This document shows, piece after piece, positions 56,940-64,000 of a stretch of DNA of 64,000 nucleotides. The first letter of the stretch is position 1. Each line of letters starts with the position of its first letter. A program made the position numbers and the translations under genes. Below the pieces are notes generated by a model, which ran no database searches, had not been told where the DNA came from, and was given only the letters and a program-made list of their open reading frames with translations. The stretch is from the NCBI GenBank assembly GCA_963731585.1, contig CAVSWC010000013.1, positions 372,001-436,000 of the forward strand. Reading direction: 5' to 3'. The stretch comes from CANKHA01 sp963731585. Lineage in GTDB: Bacteria; Pseudomonadota; Alphaproteobacteria; Rhizobiales; Xanthobacteraceae.

Positions 56940-57725
56940 CTAGGAAGCCTGCCCCTGCTTTAATTTATCGTAACGGCCGCGTGCGACAATCTCGGCCAGC
57001 GTGCCGTCGGGCGCGCGGAATTTCAGCGCCCCCGCGCCGGGCTTGGACAGGATCTCGCCGCCGGCTTTCTTGATCTTCTCGGCAAAAGCTTCCTGGTCTT
57101 CCACCTCGATGCCCCAGTGATGGATGCGTGGTCCGGCGCCGGCCCATTTGGCTTCCTTGGCGTCCTCGCTGTCATAGACCATGAGCGCAAGATCGAGCTC
57201 GCCGTCGGTCAGGTGGCGGGAAATGTGCTCGCGGCTGTGGTCGGTAGACACGGTCTTGAAGCCGAAGACATTCTCGTAAAACTTCGTCGCCTTTTCCAGG
57301 TCCTGCACCTTGAGCGCCAGGTGAACGATGCGGTTGTCGATTTTTTCCTTTTTCTTGTAGCGGCCGATGCCGACGACCTCCGCCATGTTGCCATCAGGCG
57401 CGCGGAATTTCAGCGCGCCCTCTTCGCGATCTGAGAAAATCTCGCCGCCATTTTCCTGGATTTTTTTTATGGTGGCTTCGCGGTCCTCCACTTCGACCCC
57501 GAAGTGATGGATGCCTGGGCCGCTGCCGATCAGCTTGGCTTCCGGCTCATCCTCGCTGTCATAGACCATCAGCGCGAGATCGATATTGCCGTCGGTCATA
57601 TGGCGCGAGGTATGACCGCGCGCATGGCCCGTCTTGGTCTGGTAGATGCCAAACACATCCTCGTAGAATTTCGTCGCCTTCTCAAGGTCCTCGACCTTGA
57701 TTGCGATGTGCACGATGCGAGCCAT
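56940..57725 (-). CDS. tandem VOC-fold (glyoxalase/bleomycin-resistance-type) protein
   Basis: A 261-residue protein made of two repeats of the VOC domain: RIVHIAIKVEDLEKATKFYE and DVFGIYQTKTGHARGHTSRH in the first, RIVHLALKVQDLEKATKFYE and NVFGFKTVSTDHSREHISRH in the second, with GPGIHHFGVEVEDREATIKK matched by GPRIHHWGIEVEDQEAFAEK. Each repeat holds the His/Glu metal ligands, so two half-domains could form one active site within one chain. Extradiol dioxygenases, glyoxalases and resistance proteins share this fold; the function cannot be narrowed. GAGGAGAG precedes ATG 57725. The repeats are about 60% identical by eye, a recent duplication. Confidence 0.9.
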   Translation of the reverse strand: MARIVHIAIKVEDLEKATKFYEDVFGIYQTKTGHARGHTSRHMTDGNIDLALMVYDSEDEPEAKLIGSGPGIHHFGVEVEDREATIKKIQENGGEIFSDREEGALKFRAPDGNMAEVVGIGRYKKKEKIDNRIVHLALKVQDLEKATKFYENVFGFKTVSTDHSREHISRHLTDGELDLALMVYDSEDAKEAKWAGAGPRIHHWGIEVEDQEAFAEKIKKAGGEILSKPGAGALKFRAPDGTLAEIVARGRYDKLKQGQAS

Positions 57726-57915
57726 GTCTCTCTCCTCGGTTCAGGCACAGGTCGGATGTATATCCAACTTGTGCAATGCCCAAGCCGGTTCTATCCGAAT
57801 TGGGTTGTTTCAAAGTCAAATGACGAGGGCGCGCGGCAGTCCGCTACATCATCTCATTCGATTTTCAAGCTTGAGAGCAGCTAGTGCGAGGCCTGGCCGT
57901 TCGTCAAGGCCGGTT

Positions 57916-57947
57916 CCCGCGGCGCTCTGATTGGACAGCGCCGCGGG
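57916..57947 (-). terminator. hairpin terminator after tctC
   Basis: CCCGCGGCGCT (57916-57926) and AGCGCCGCGGG (57937-57947) form a perfect 11-base stem. It lies just past the minus-strand stop of tctC at 57972. T-run on that strand is weak (GAACCGGCC), so termination efficiency is uncertain. Confidence 0.55.
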
Positions 57948-57971
57948 CCGTTTTGCGCAAGCGTATTGTGG

Positions 57972-58951
57972 CTACCGCACCACTTTCGCGCCGGCTTCCT
58001 TCAGGATGCCACGCAGCTGTTCCTCGTAAGCGGTGAGGAACGTCCGCGTCTGCCCCGACTTTTCATTCACGTTCTGCAGCTGGCTGTCGGCGAGGAACTT
58101 CTTCCAGCTGGCCGTCTGCCGGAGCTTGTCGAGCATCGCTTCGTAATAGGCCACCGCCTCCGCCGGCATCCCGGGCGGGCCGACGATGCCGCGCGTCTGG
58201 GGAACATCGGGGATCTTGAAGCCCTGTTCCGTGAGCGTGGCGACGTCCTTGAAGGCATCAAGGCGGCTGTCGCCAATCTGCGCGATCACCCGCAGCTTGC
58301 CCGCCTTCACCTGCTCGCCCGCTTCGCTCGGATCCATGATCATCAGGTCGACGTGGCCGCCCAAAAGCGCGGCAATGCGTTCGCCGCCGCCCGGGAAGGA
58401 GATAAAGGCCCAGTTGCCGCCGGTCTGCTTCATCAGGAGCTGGCGCACGATGTTGTCGCGCGAGGTGATCGATCCGCCCGATTGTTTCAGCGTACCGGGC
58501 TTGTCCTTCGCCACCTTGAGGAAATCTCCCATGGTCTTGTAGCGGCGAATCCGCTTTGACAACGGCCAGCGCGGGCTCCGTTACGAGCCGCGTGATCGGG
58601 GTCAGATCATTGAGCCTGGTCTGCGCCGCTTCCTGCGTCAGCGGATCGACCACCCACACCACCGTAAAGATGGCGATGGTGTGGGGATCGCCTTTTTTGC
58701 TCGCCATATAGGCTGACGCGGTGGTGCTGCCGCCGCCGGTCTTGTTTGCGACTTGCACGCGCATGGGCAGCGAGCTTTTCCTGTTCGATGATGGTGACCA
58801 TCTGGCGCGCCATCACATCGTTGCCGGACCCCGGCCCGCCGTGCACGACGAGTTCAATCGGCTGTGTCGGCGTGAATTGCGCAAGCGCCGGTGCAAAGGC
58901 GGCCAAGACCGCTAGTGCCGCCGCGCCGGCAAGTAAGCTTCGTCTTTTCAT
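57972..58951 (-). pseudogene. tctC: TctC/Bug-family periplasmic binding protein (two frameshifts)
   Basis: ATG 58951 opens a signal peptide (LLAGAAALAVLAAFAPALAQ) and PTQPIELVVHGGPGSGNDVM. +1 indels near 58775 and 58565 shift the frame twice; the joined sequence passes VQVANKTGGGSTTASAYMAS, PLTQEAAQTRLNDLTPITRL, then YKTMGDFLKVAKDKPGTLKQ, GNWAFISFPGGGERIAALLG, GPPGMPAEAVAYYEAMLDKL and EEQLRGILKEAGAKVVR. Restored length is about 326, normal for the family. It is the substrate receptor of the transporter encoded immediately upstream by tctB and tctA. Both breaks leave conserved motifs intact on either side. Confidence 0.85.
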
Positions 58952-59003
58952 CGCATTTCTCCCTTGGGTTTTTGCGCTTCTGATTGACAGCAAATTTTCC
59001 TGC

Positions 59004-60512
59004 TCATCCTTCCGCAAGCGCGCGCACGCGCGTGCGATTGAAGTAGGACAGCAAGGGCAGGATCAGTACGAGCGCCGCGAGCGCCAGCATCACGGCCGAG
59101 ATCGGACGTTGCACGAGCATGGTGAGATCGCCCTGCGACATCATCAATGATTGTCGAAGCGCACGCTCCATCGAGTCGCCAAGGACGAAACCCAGGATCA
59201 GCGGCGCGGTCGCGTATTTCAGCTTGGTCATGATATAGCCAAGCAGGCCGAAGCCCGCGAGCAGGGCGGTGTCGAACATCCGTCCGGTGACGCCGTAAAC
59301 GCCGACGATGGAAATGCCAAAAATAAACGGGTGGAGGATGTAAGTCGGCAGGCGCAACAGCTGCGCGAAAAGCGGAACAAGCGGAAGGTTGAGCACCAGC
59401 AGCATTACGTTGCCGATATACATGCTGGCAACCAGTCCCCAGAACACGTCGGGCGACTCCTGCATCATCAGTGGGCCGGGGCGGATCCCCCAGATGATCA
59501 GCGCGGCGAGCAGGATCGCGGTCGAGCTGCCGCCGGGAATGCCGAGCGTCAGCAGCGGCACCAGCGCGCCACCGGTGTCTGCGTTATTGGCGCCTTCCGG
59601 CGCGGCGACGCCTTCGGGCACGCCGGTACCGAATTTCTCCGGATGCCTGGAGACGGCTTTTTCCAATCCGTAGGAGATGAAAGACGCGATGGTGCCGCCG
59701 GCACCGGGCAGCACGCCGATCAGGAACCCTACTACCGAGCCGTTGAGAAAGGCGAAACGGCAGGCCTTCAGATCTTCCCAGGTCGGCAGCAGATTGCGCA
59801 GTCCGCGCGGAACCGGAAGCATTTGGCTTTCCTCGCCGCCATCGATGTTCGCCAAAACCTCCGCGATGGCAAACACCCCGATCGCCACCACCATAAACTC
59901 AATACCGCCGAGTAGCGGGGCTTGGCCGAAGATGAAGCGCGCCTGCGCGGTGAAAATGTCGGTGCCGATGCTCGTCAGCCATAGTCCCAACAGCAGCGCC
60001 AGCAATCCCTTGACCAGCGAGGGCCCGGAGAGCAGCACGACCAGAGCCAGGCCGAGCACCATCAGCGCAAAATATTCCGGCGAAGAAAAGCGCAGCGCGA
60101 ACGCGGCGACCGGCGGCGCTATCAGAGTCAGCAAGACAATGCCGACCGTGCCGGCCACGAAGGAGGCGATCGCGGCGATGCCGAGCGCGGCGCCGGCACG
60201 ACCTTTGCGCGCCATCTGATAGCCGTCGAGACAGGTGGCGACGGACGAAGACTCGCCTGGAATGTTGAGCAGGATCGACGTGGTCGAGCCGCCGTATTTG
60301 GCCCCGTAAAAGATGCCGGCCATCATGATGACGCCGGCGGTGGGGCTCATGCTGAAGGTCAGCGGCAGCAACAGCGAGATCGTCGCGGCGGGGCCCAGCC
60401 CCGGCAAGATGCCGACCACCGTTCCAAGCAAACAGCCGACAAAGCACCAAAAAATATTGGTCGGCTGCAGCGCGACATAGAATCCATGCAAGAGGCCATC
60501 GGCGATGTCCAT
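59004..60512 (-). CDS. tctA: TctA large membrane subunit of tripartite tricarboxylate transporter
   Basis: A 502-residue protein with about 12 transmembrane helices. LGTVVGILPGLGPAATISLL and AGIFYGAKYGGSTTSILLNI contain the conserved TctA signature, repeated in reverse as FLIGVLPGAGGTIASFISYG with VPLLTLGIPGGSSTAILLAA. It is the transport subunit that takes up citrate-like or other carboxylates with Na+ or H+. The ATG at 60512 lies one base after the tctB stop, so translation is probably coupled. tctC follows 52 bases downstream. Order tctB-tctA-tctC. Confidence 0.93.
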   Translation of the reverse strand: MDIADGLLHGFYVALQPTNIFWCFVGCLLGTVVGILPGLGPAATISLLLPLTFSMSPTAGVIMMAGIFYGAKYGGSTTSILLNIPGESSSVATCLDGYQMARKGRAGAALGIAAIASFVAGTVGIVLLTLIAPPVAAFALRFSSPEYFALMVLGLALVVLLSGPSLVKGLLALLLGLWLTSIGTDIFTAQARFIFGQAPLLGGIEFMVVAIGVFAIAEVLANIDGGEESQMLPVPRGLRNLLPTWEDLKACRFAFLNGSVVGFLIGVLPGAGGTIASFISYGLEKAVSRHPEKFGTGVPEGVAAPEGANNADTGGALVPLLTLGIPGGSSTAILLAALIIWGIRPGPLMMQESPDVFWGLVASMYIGNVMLLVLNLPLVPLFAQLLRLPTYILHPFIFGISIVGVYGVTGRMFDTALLAGFGLLGYIMTKLKYATAPLILGFVLGDSMERALRQSLMMSQGDLTMLVQRPISAVMLALAALVLILPLLSYFNRTRVRALAEG

Positions 60513-60513
60513 G

Positions 60514-60978
60514 TCAGAACCCGAACCAGCCGGTAGGAAGCTGGACCCCAAGCAAAACCGGAAAGACAATATAGAAGGCGGCCGTGGCTCCAACAGCCGT
60601 CAATGCGGCGGCCACTAGCGTGCGCTTGAAGACGAAAGCGACGAGAAAAAAGGTGAAGAGCGCAAAGCTGAGGCGAAATCCCAGGACGCCCATCACCGCC
60701 ACGCAGGCAACGAAGATGAGCCAGGTGATCAGCGCGCGTCTCGTGCCAACCCAGTCCTTGCGCTGTTCTTGCGGCTTCGGCTTCAACGCGGTGCTGATGA
60801 TCAGCGCCAGCGCAAGTCCGATCATCAACAGGCCATACCAAGTCGGAAAGAAGCCGGGACCCGGACCGTCAGGGGTGTAGTAATTCCAGAAGCGGGCTTG
60901 GGTCACGATATAAACGCCGAGCGCGGCCAGGATGGCGCCGGACACGACATCGCCATTGCGAAGGTTGTAGTTCTGCAT
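60514..60978 (-). CDS. tctB: TctB small membrane subunit of tripartite tricarboxylate transporter
   Basis: A 154-residue protein with four transmembrane helices (GDVVSGAILAALGVYIVTQA, WYGLLMIGLALALIISTALK, FVACVAVMGVLGFRLSFALF, AAALTAVGATAAFYIVFPVL), and the FGPGPGFFP-like loop of TctB (DGPGPGFFPTW). ATG 60978 follows GGGAGAGGAA; the open frame to 61203 has no better start. It is the first gene of the minus-strand tctBAC operon, divergent from the bicupin genes. Confidence 0.9.
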   Translation of the reverse strand: MQNYNLRNGDVVSGAILAALGVYIVTQARFWNYYTPDGPGPGFFPTWYGLLMIGLALALIISTALKPKPQEQRKDWVGTRRALITWLIFVACVAVMGVLGFRLSFALFTFFLVAFVFKRTLVAAALTAVGATAAFYIVFPVLLGVQLPTGWFGF

Positions 60979-61150
60979 TTCCTCTCCCGTCCCCTTGTTT
61001 TTCGGGGGGTTGGCAAGAAGGCTAGCAGCCATCGCGGGGAGACGAAAGCCCGCCAAAAGTCCGACGAAGGGTAGCATTGCTGGCCACAATCGATAGAATG
61101 CCGTTTGCCGCCTAATTTGTGGCACCTCCAATCCTATCGCAGCCTCAGCA

Positions 61151-62272
61151 ATGACATCGGCTTCCATTACATCTGCGGTGCCCGTCATGCGCGATCCGTA
61201 CATGGAATGGGCTGCGCGTCAGGGCGTCCCCATTGTGGAAGACTTCGGCATCGATATCCGCACGGTGCCCGTGGCGCCTTGGGCGCGGTACGGCATGCAT
61301 GGGGCTTTTTGTCACCTCAAAGGCCGCGACGATTTTCTCTCGATCTTCGCCTTCGAGCTGCCGCCCGGCGGAAAATCGGCCCCGCTGCGCCATATCTGCG
61401 AAGAGGTGATCTACGTGATCTCCGGCCATGGCTCGACCGTGGTGACGACGGAAGACGGCCGCAAGCACAGCTTCGAATGGGGGCCGAAGAGTCTTTTCTC
61501 GATTCCTCTGAACGTGCGGCATCAGCATTTCAACGGCTCCGGGCTGGAGCCTGCGCGCTTCGCCTCCGCAAATAATATGATCTTTGTGCTCAACCGCTTC
61601 CGTAACGAAGAGTTCGTCTTCAATTGCCCGACGCAATTTCCCGAACGGGTCGGCGGCGACGGATATTTCGCGGGCGAAGGCGAATTCATCGGTATCCGGC
61701 CGGGCCGGCATCAGTGGGAAACCAATTTCGTCGCCGACCTCTCGTCCTTCGAGCTGAAGGCATGGGCAGCACGCGGGGCGGGCGGCTCGATGCTGCGCTT
61801 CATGCTGGCCGACAACACCATCGGCGCGCATTCCTCGGAAATGCCGGTCGGCACCTACAAGAAAGGCCACCGCCATTTCGACGGTGTCTGCGTCTTCGCT
61901 GTCACCGGCGAGGGCTACTCGCTGCTCTGGCACGAAGACGATCCGGATTTCGTGCGGGTGAATTGGGAGCACGGCGTTGTTTATTGCCCGCCGGATTCCA
62001 TGTTCCATCAGCATTTCAATGTCGCCAATCATCCCTCGCGGTATCTGGCATTGCAGATCGGCACCGTGCGCTACCCGCTGCTGAAGATGAAGCGCGAGAT
62101 CTGGGACGTTGGAGTCGACAAAGACGTCAAGCAGGGCGGCGCGCAGGTCGAATATGAGGATCAGGATCCGCGTATTCACAAGATTTGGCTGCAAGAGATC
62201 GCCAAGCACGGCGTGACATCCGGCATGGGCAAATTCATCGACGAAACCCCCTTCAGCCAGGCCGCGCGATGA
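61151..62272 (+). CDS. bicupin protein (first of a pair)
   Basis: A 373-residue protein with two cupin domains. The first includes GAFCHLKGRDDFLSIFAFEL and PPGGKSAPLRHICEEVIYVI (motif 1 with His and Glu, GxxxH replaced as APLRH), and the second HSSEMPVGTYKKGHRHFDGV with EGYSLLWHEDDPDFVRVNWE and MFHQHFNVANHPSRYLALQI. Bicupins include dioxygenases of the gentisate/salicylate type, isomerases and decarboxylases. Its close relative follows with a 4-base overlap. The two stand divergent from tctBAC, so they may process the imported carboxylate. Start ATG 61151; ATG 61187 is also possible. Function otherwise unknown. Confidence 0.82.
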   Translation: MTSASITSAVPVMRDPYMEWAARQGVPIVEDFGIDIRTVPVAPWARYGMHGAFCHLKGRDDFLSIFAFELPPGGKSAPLRHICEEVIYVISGHGSTVVTTEDGRKHSFEWGPKSLFSIPLNVRHQHFNGSGLEPARFASANNMIFVLNRFRNEEFVFNCPTQFPERVGGDGYFAGEGEFIGIRPGRHQWETNFVADLSSFELKAWAARGAGGSMLRFMLADNTIGAHSSEMPVGTYKKGHRHFDGVCVFAVTGEGYSLLWHEDDPDFVRVNWEHGVVYCPPDSMFHQHFNVANHPSRYLALQIGTVRYPLLKMKREIWDVGVDKDVKQGGAQVEYEDQDPRIHKIWLQEIAKHGVTSGMGKFIDETPFSQAAR

Positions 62273-63447
62273 ACGAGAGCAATCGGCCAGCGCCGGCGGG
62301 GAAATACCTGGTCGATTCCTATGAGGACTGGGCGAAAGGCGAGGGCGTGCCGATCCATACCGGCGCGGCGCTGGACCTGCTGAAGGCGGAGGTGAAGCCC
62401 TGGGCACGTTTCGGCGTCAATGGCGCCTTCTGCCATCTCGACGGGCGCGACGACTTCCTCACGGTTTTCCTCATCGAGCTGCCGCCGAATTCCGGCTCGG
62501 CGCCGCACCAGCATTTATACGAAGCCGTTTGCTACGTGCTGTCAGGTGCCGGCACGACCGAATTCCAGGCGCCCGACGGGCATACGCAGGTGATCGAGTG
62601 GGGGCCGCGGAGTCTGTTCGCGCTGCCGATGAACGCGCATTATCGCCACCGCAACACCTCTGCCGAACCGGCGCGCTTAGCGGCGGTTAGCGATCTGCGC
62701 TATCTGTTCAATTTATACCGCAGCGAAAAATTCGTGTTTCAGACCGTGCGGCAATTCGACGAGCGGCATGAGGGCACCGAGGTGGTGGCTGATCTCGCGA
62801 AACAGCAGCCGGGGCCGCTGACCCTTGCTAAGGGGACGCTGTCCAGCGACGTGCACGAACTGGAACCCGGCACCTATCGTGAGGGCTCGCGTCAGATGTT
62901 CGGCGCTCATCTCCTCGGTGTCGATGGCGAAGGCTATATGATGACCTGGGAGGAGGGCTCGCAGGACTTTGCCCGCACCCCCTGGCGTCATGGCATCGTG
63001 ATGGCCGCGCCCGGGATGCGCTTCCGCCAGAATTTCAACGCCGGGGCGGGCCCGGCGCGCTACCTCGACGTGCAGATGGGCAGCCAAAACTATCCCAACT
63101 TCCGCTACCGGCGCGCGGCCTATGGCGATACCAGCGTCTACGCAGCGGGAAGCGCCACAATTCCGTTTGCGGAGCAGGACCCGCGTATTCACAAAATGTG
63201 GCTGGAAACTATCGCGGCCAAAGGCGTGACACCGCGGATCAGGCTAGCTCGTCATTCCGGGACGCGCGTACGAGCGCGGACTGGAATCCATACGCCGCTC
63301 ATGCTTATGGATCCGGACTCGGCTTCGGCATCCCGGAATGACGCGGTCCCGCCCCAAACCCTTGCGCAGTTTCCCCACCGTGCTAGGGGAACAGCCGCGG
63401 CTGGCCGGCCGCATTCATCCCACGCGGAAGGGCCATGCACGATTTAG
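62269..63447 (+). CDS. bicupin protein (second of a pair) with repeat-extended tail
   Basis: A 392-residue protein, paralog of the gene before it (GAFCHLDGRDDFLTVFLIEL, SAPHQHLYEAVCYVLSGAGT, GTYREGSRQMFGAHLLGVDG, GMRFRQNFNAGAGPARYLDV, QDPRIHKMWLETIAAKGVTP). Here the first metal site is a full HQHLYE, so this copy may be the active one and the first a partner. ATG 62269 overlaps the preceding stop (ATGA). After GVTPR the frame runs through a palindromic repeat (63250-63343) and adds about 60 low-quality residues to a stop at 63447, overlapping the next gene; the ancestral end was probably near 63245. Confidence 0.8.
   Translation: MNESNRPAPAGKYLVDSYEDWAKGEGVPIHTGAALDLLKAEVKPWARFGVNGAFCHLDGRDDFLTVFLIELPPNSGSAPHQHLYEAVCYVLSGAGTTEFQAPDGHTQVIEWGPRSLFALPMNAHYRHRNTSAEPARLAAVSDLRYLFNLYRSEKFVFQTVRQFDERHEGTEVVADLAKQQPGPLTLAKGTLSSDVHELEPGTYREGSRQMFGAHLLGVDGEGYMMTWEEGSQDFARTPWRHGIVMAAPGMRFRQNFNAGAGPARYLDVQMGSQNYPNFRYRRAAYGDTSVYAAGSATIPFAEQDPRIHKMWLETIAAKGVTPRIRLARHSGTRVRARTGIHTPLMLMDPDSASASRNDAVPPQTLAQFPHRARGTAAAGRPHSSHAEGPCTI
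63250..63343. repeat. palindromic REP-like element
   Basis: CGTCATTCCGGGA (63250-63262) and TCCCGGAATGACG (63331-63343) are perfectly complementary. Inside lies a second near-perfect inverted pair, GGAATCCATA (63283) and TATGGATCC (63306). GTCATTCCGGG-type palindromes are, as I recall, dispersed in Bradyrhizobium-like genomes. It sits in the 3' end of the bicupin frame and 90 bases before the eutA-like start. Confidence 0.7.
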
Positions 63448-64000
63448 ATTTGGAGCACGAACACGCCACCGAAGCCGACCGCGAGGAACTCGCCCGCTTC
63501 ATCTGGAGTCAGGACAATATCGAGCTGAGCACCATCGGCATCGATATCGGCAGTTCCACCTCGCATTTGCTGTTTGCCAAGGTCACGCTGCAGCGCCAGG
63601 CGCTCGGTCTTTCCAGCCGCTTCCTGGTGGTGGGCCGCGAGGTGGTCTGGCGCTCGCCCATCATGCTCACGCCCTTCGTGCCGGACGGCACCATCGATGC
63701 CAAGAAGCTCGGGAACTTCATTCATCAGGCCTATCACGACGCCGGATTCACCCGCGCCGACATCGATTCGGGCGCGGTTATCCTCACCGGCGAGGCGATC
63801 AAGAAAACCAACGCGCGTGCGATCGACGATTTGTTTGCGGAAGAGGCCGGCAAATTCGTCTGCGCCACCGCCGGCCATAAGCTGGAATGCACGCTGGCGG
63901 CGCACGGTTCCGGCGCGGTCACGCTGTCGAAGCAGCGCAATGCTTGCGTGCTGCATGTCGATATCGGCGGCGGCACCACCAAGCTGGCACTGGTCGACAA
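63435..64000 (+). CDS. eutA: EutA-like ethanolamine ammonia-lyase reactivase, N-terminal part
   Basis: The gene runs off the right edge; 188 residues are visible. ELSTIGIDIGSSTSHLLFAK (actin/Hsp70-type phosphate loop 1), REVVWRSPIMLTPFVPDGTI, IDSGAVILTGEAIKKTNARA and VLHVDIGGGTTKLALVD (phosphate loop 2) match the N-terminal ATPase half of EutA. EutA removes damaged cobalamin from ethanolamine ammonia-lyase. GGAAGG precedes ATG 63435. If correct, eutBC should follow outside the window. The genes before it (transporter, bicupins) are not part of the classical eut operon, so a variant pathway is possible. Confidence 0.8.
   Translation, partial: MHDLDLEHEHATEADREELARFIWSQDNIELSTIGIDIGSSTSHLLFAKVTLQRQALGLSSRFLVVGREVVWRSPIMLTPFVPDGTIDAKKLGNFIHQAYHDAGFTRADIDSGAVILTGEAIKKTNARAIDDLFAEEAGKFVCATAGHKLECTLAAHGSGAVTLSKQRNACVLHVDIGGGTTKLALVD

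Overview
This window looks like chromosomal DNA from an alphaproteobacterium of the Hyphomicrobiales (Rhizobiales), near Bradyrhizobium, Rhodopseudomonas or the Xanthobacteraceae. The grounds are a MipZ division-site ATPase, a LeuA gene behind a short leucine-rich leader peptide, an HWE-type histidine kinase, GGAAC-N16/17-GTT (EcfG-type) promoters, small families common in this order (DUF6481-like, DUF6894-like, DUF2214, GYD, DUF763), and two intergenic palindromes whose sequence I associate with these genera. The sequence is GC-rich with short intergenic gaps. I see no prophage, transposase, integrase or CRISPR array.

Layout. 1-2.4 kb: the end of a cation-efflux gene, then leuA with an attenuator leader. 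3-10.5 kb: a stress-type region with small membrane and periplasmic proteins, EcfG-like promoters, a four-gene minus-strand operon (DUF3618-like, holin-X family and YqjD-like proteins), a DUF411 protein and an unusual ExoIII/5'-3' exonuclease fusion. 10.7-17 kb: envelope and division genes (lytic transglycosylase with SPOR-like tail, mipZ, L,D-transpeptidase, a heme/beta-propeller protein, a Spy-like chaperone). 17-25 kb: methyltransferase, MFS transporter and a surface-polysaccharide group (flippase, FemAB/CelD-like acyltransferase, ATP-grasp protein fused to a second acyltransferase). 25-35.3 kb: sulfatase-type enzyme beside dgkA, DUF763, HWE kinase, M23 peptidase, RlpA-like protein, Crp/Fnr regulator. 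36-44.9 kb: alkB, two more RlpA-like proteins, flavoprotein, phosphotransferase, solute-binding protein with cupin and FMN hydroxy-acid oxidase. 45-50.3 kb: tetR, a perfect palindromic operator, and an RND pump with adaptor. 50-57.7 kb: small genes, sulfotransferase-like/TPR protein, tRNA-Lys, amidohydrolase, sugar-dehydrogenase-like propeller, tandem VOC protein. 58-64 kb: tctBAC tricarboxylate-type transporter divergent from two bicupin genes and the start of a eutA-like gene.

The most striking property of the window is single-base frameshifts. About a dozen otherwise well-conserved genes are broken by one or a few, mostly +1, indels, and the tetR/RND/adaptor segment (about 45.07-50.3 kb) carries dozens. 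Between indels the correct-frame protein is intact, so sequencing or assembly error is more likely than true decay. I list these genes as 'pseudogene' over their inferred full span and say where the frame changes. Functionally the window is mostly envelope maintenance, stress response and small-molecule uptake. The best candidates for new biology are the two fusion proteins, the stress-promoter cluster and the transporter/bicupin/eutA-like group.
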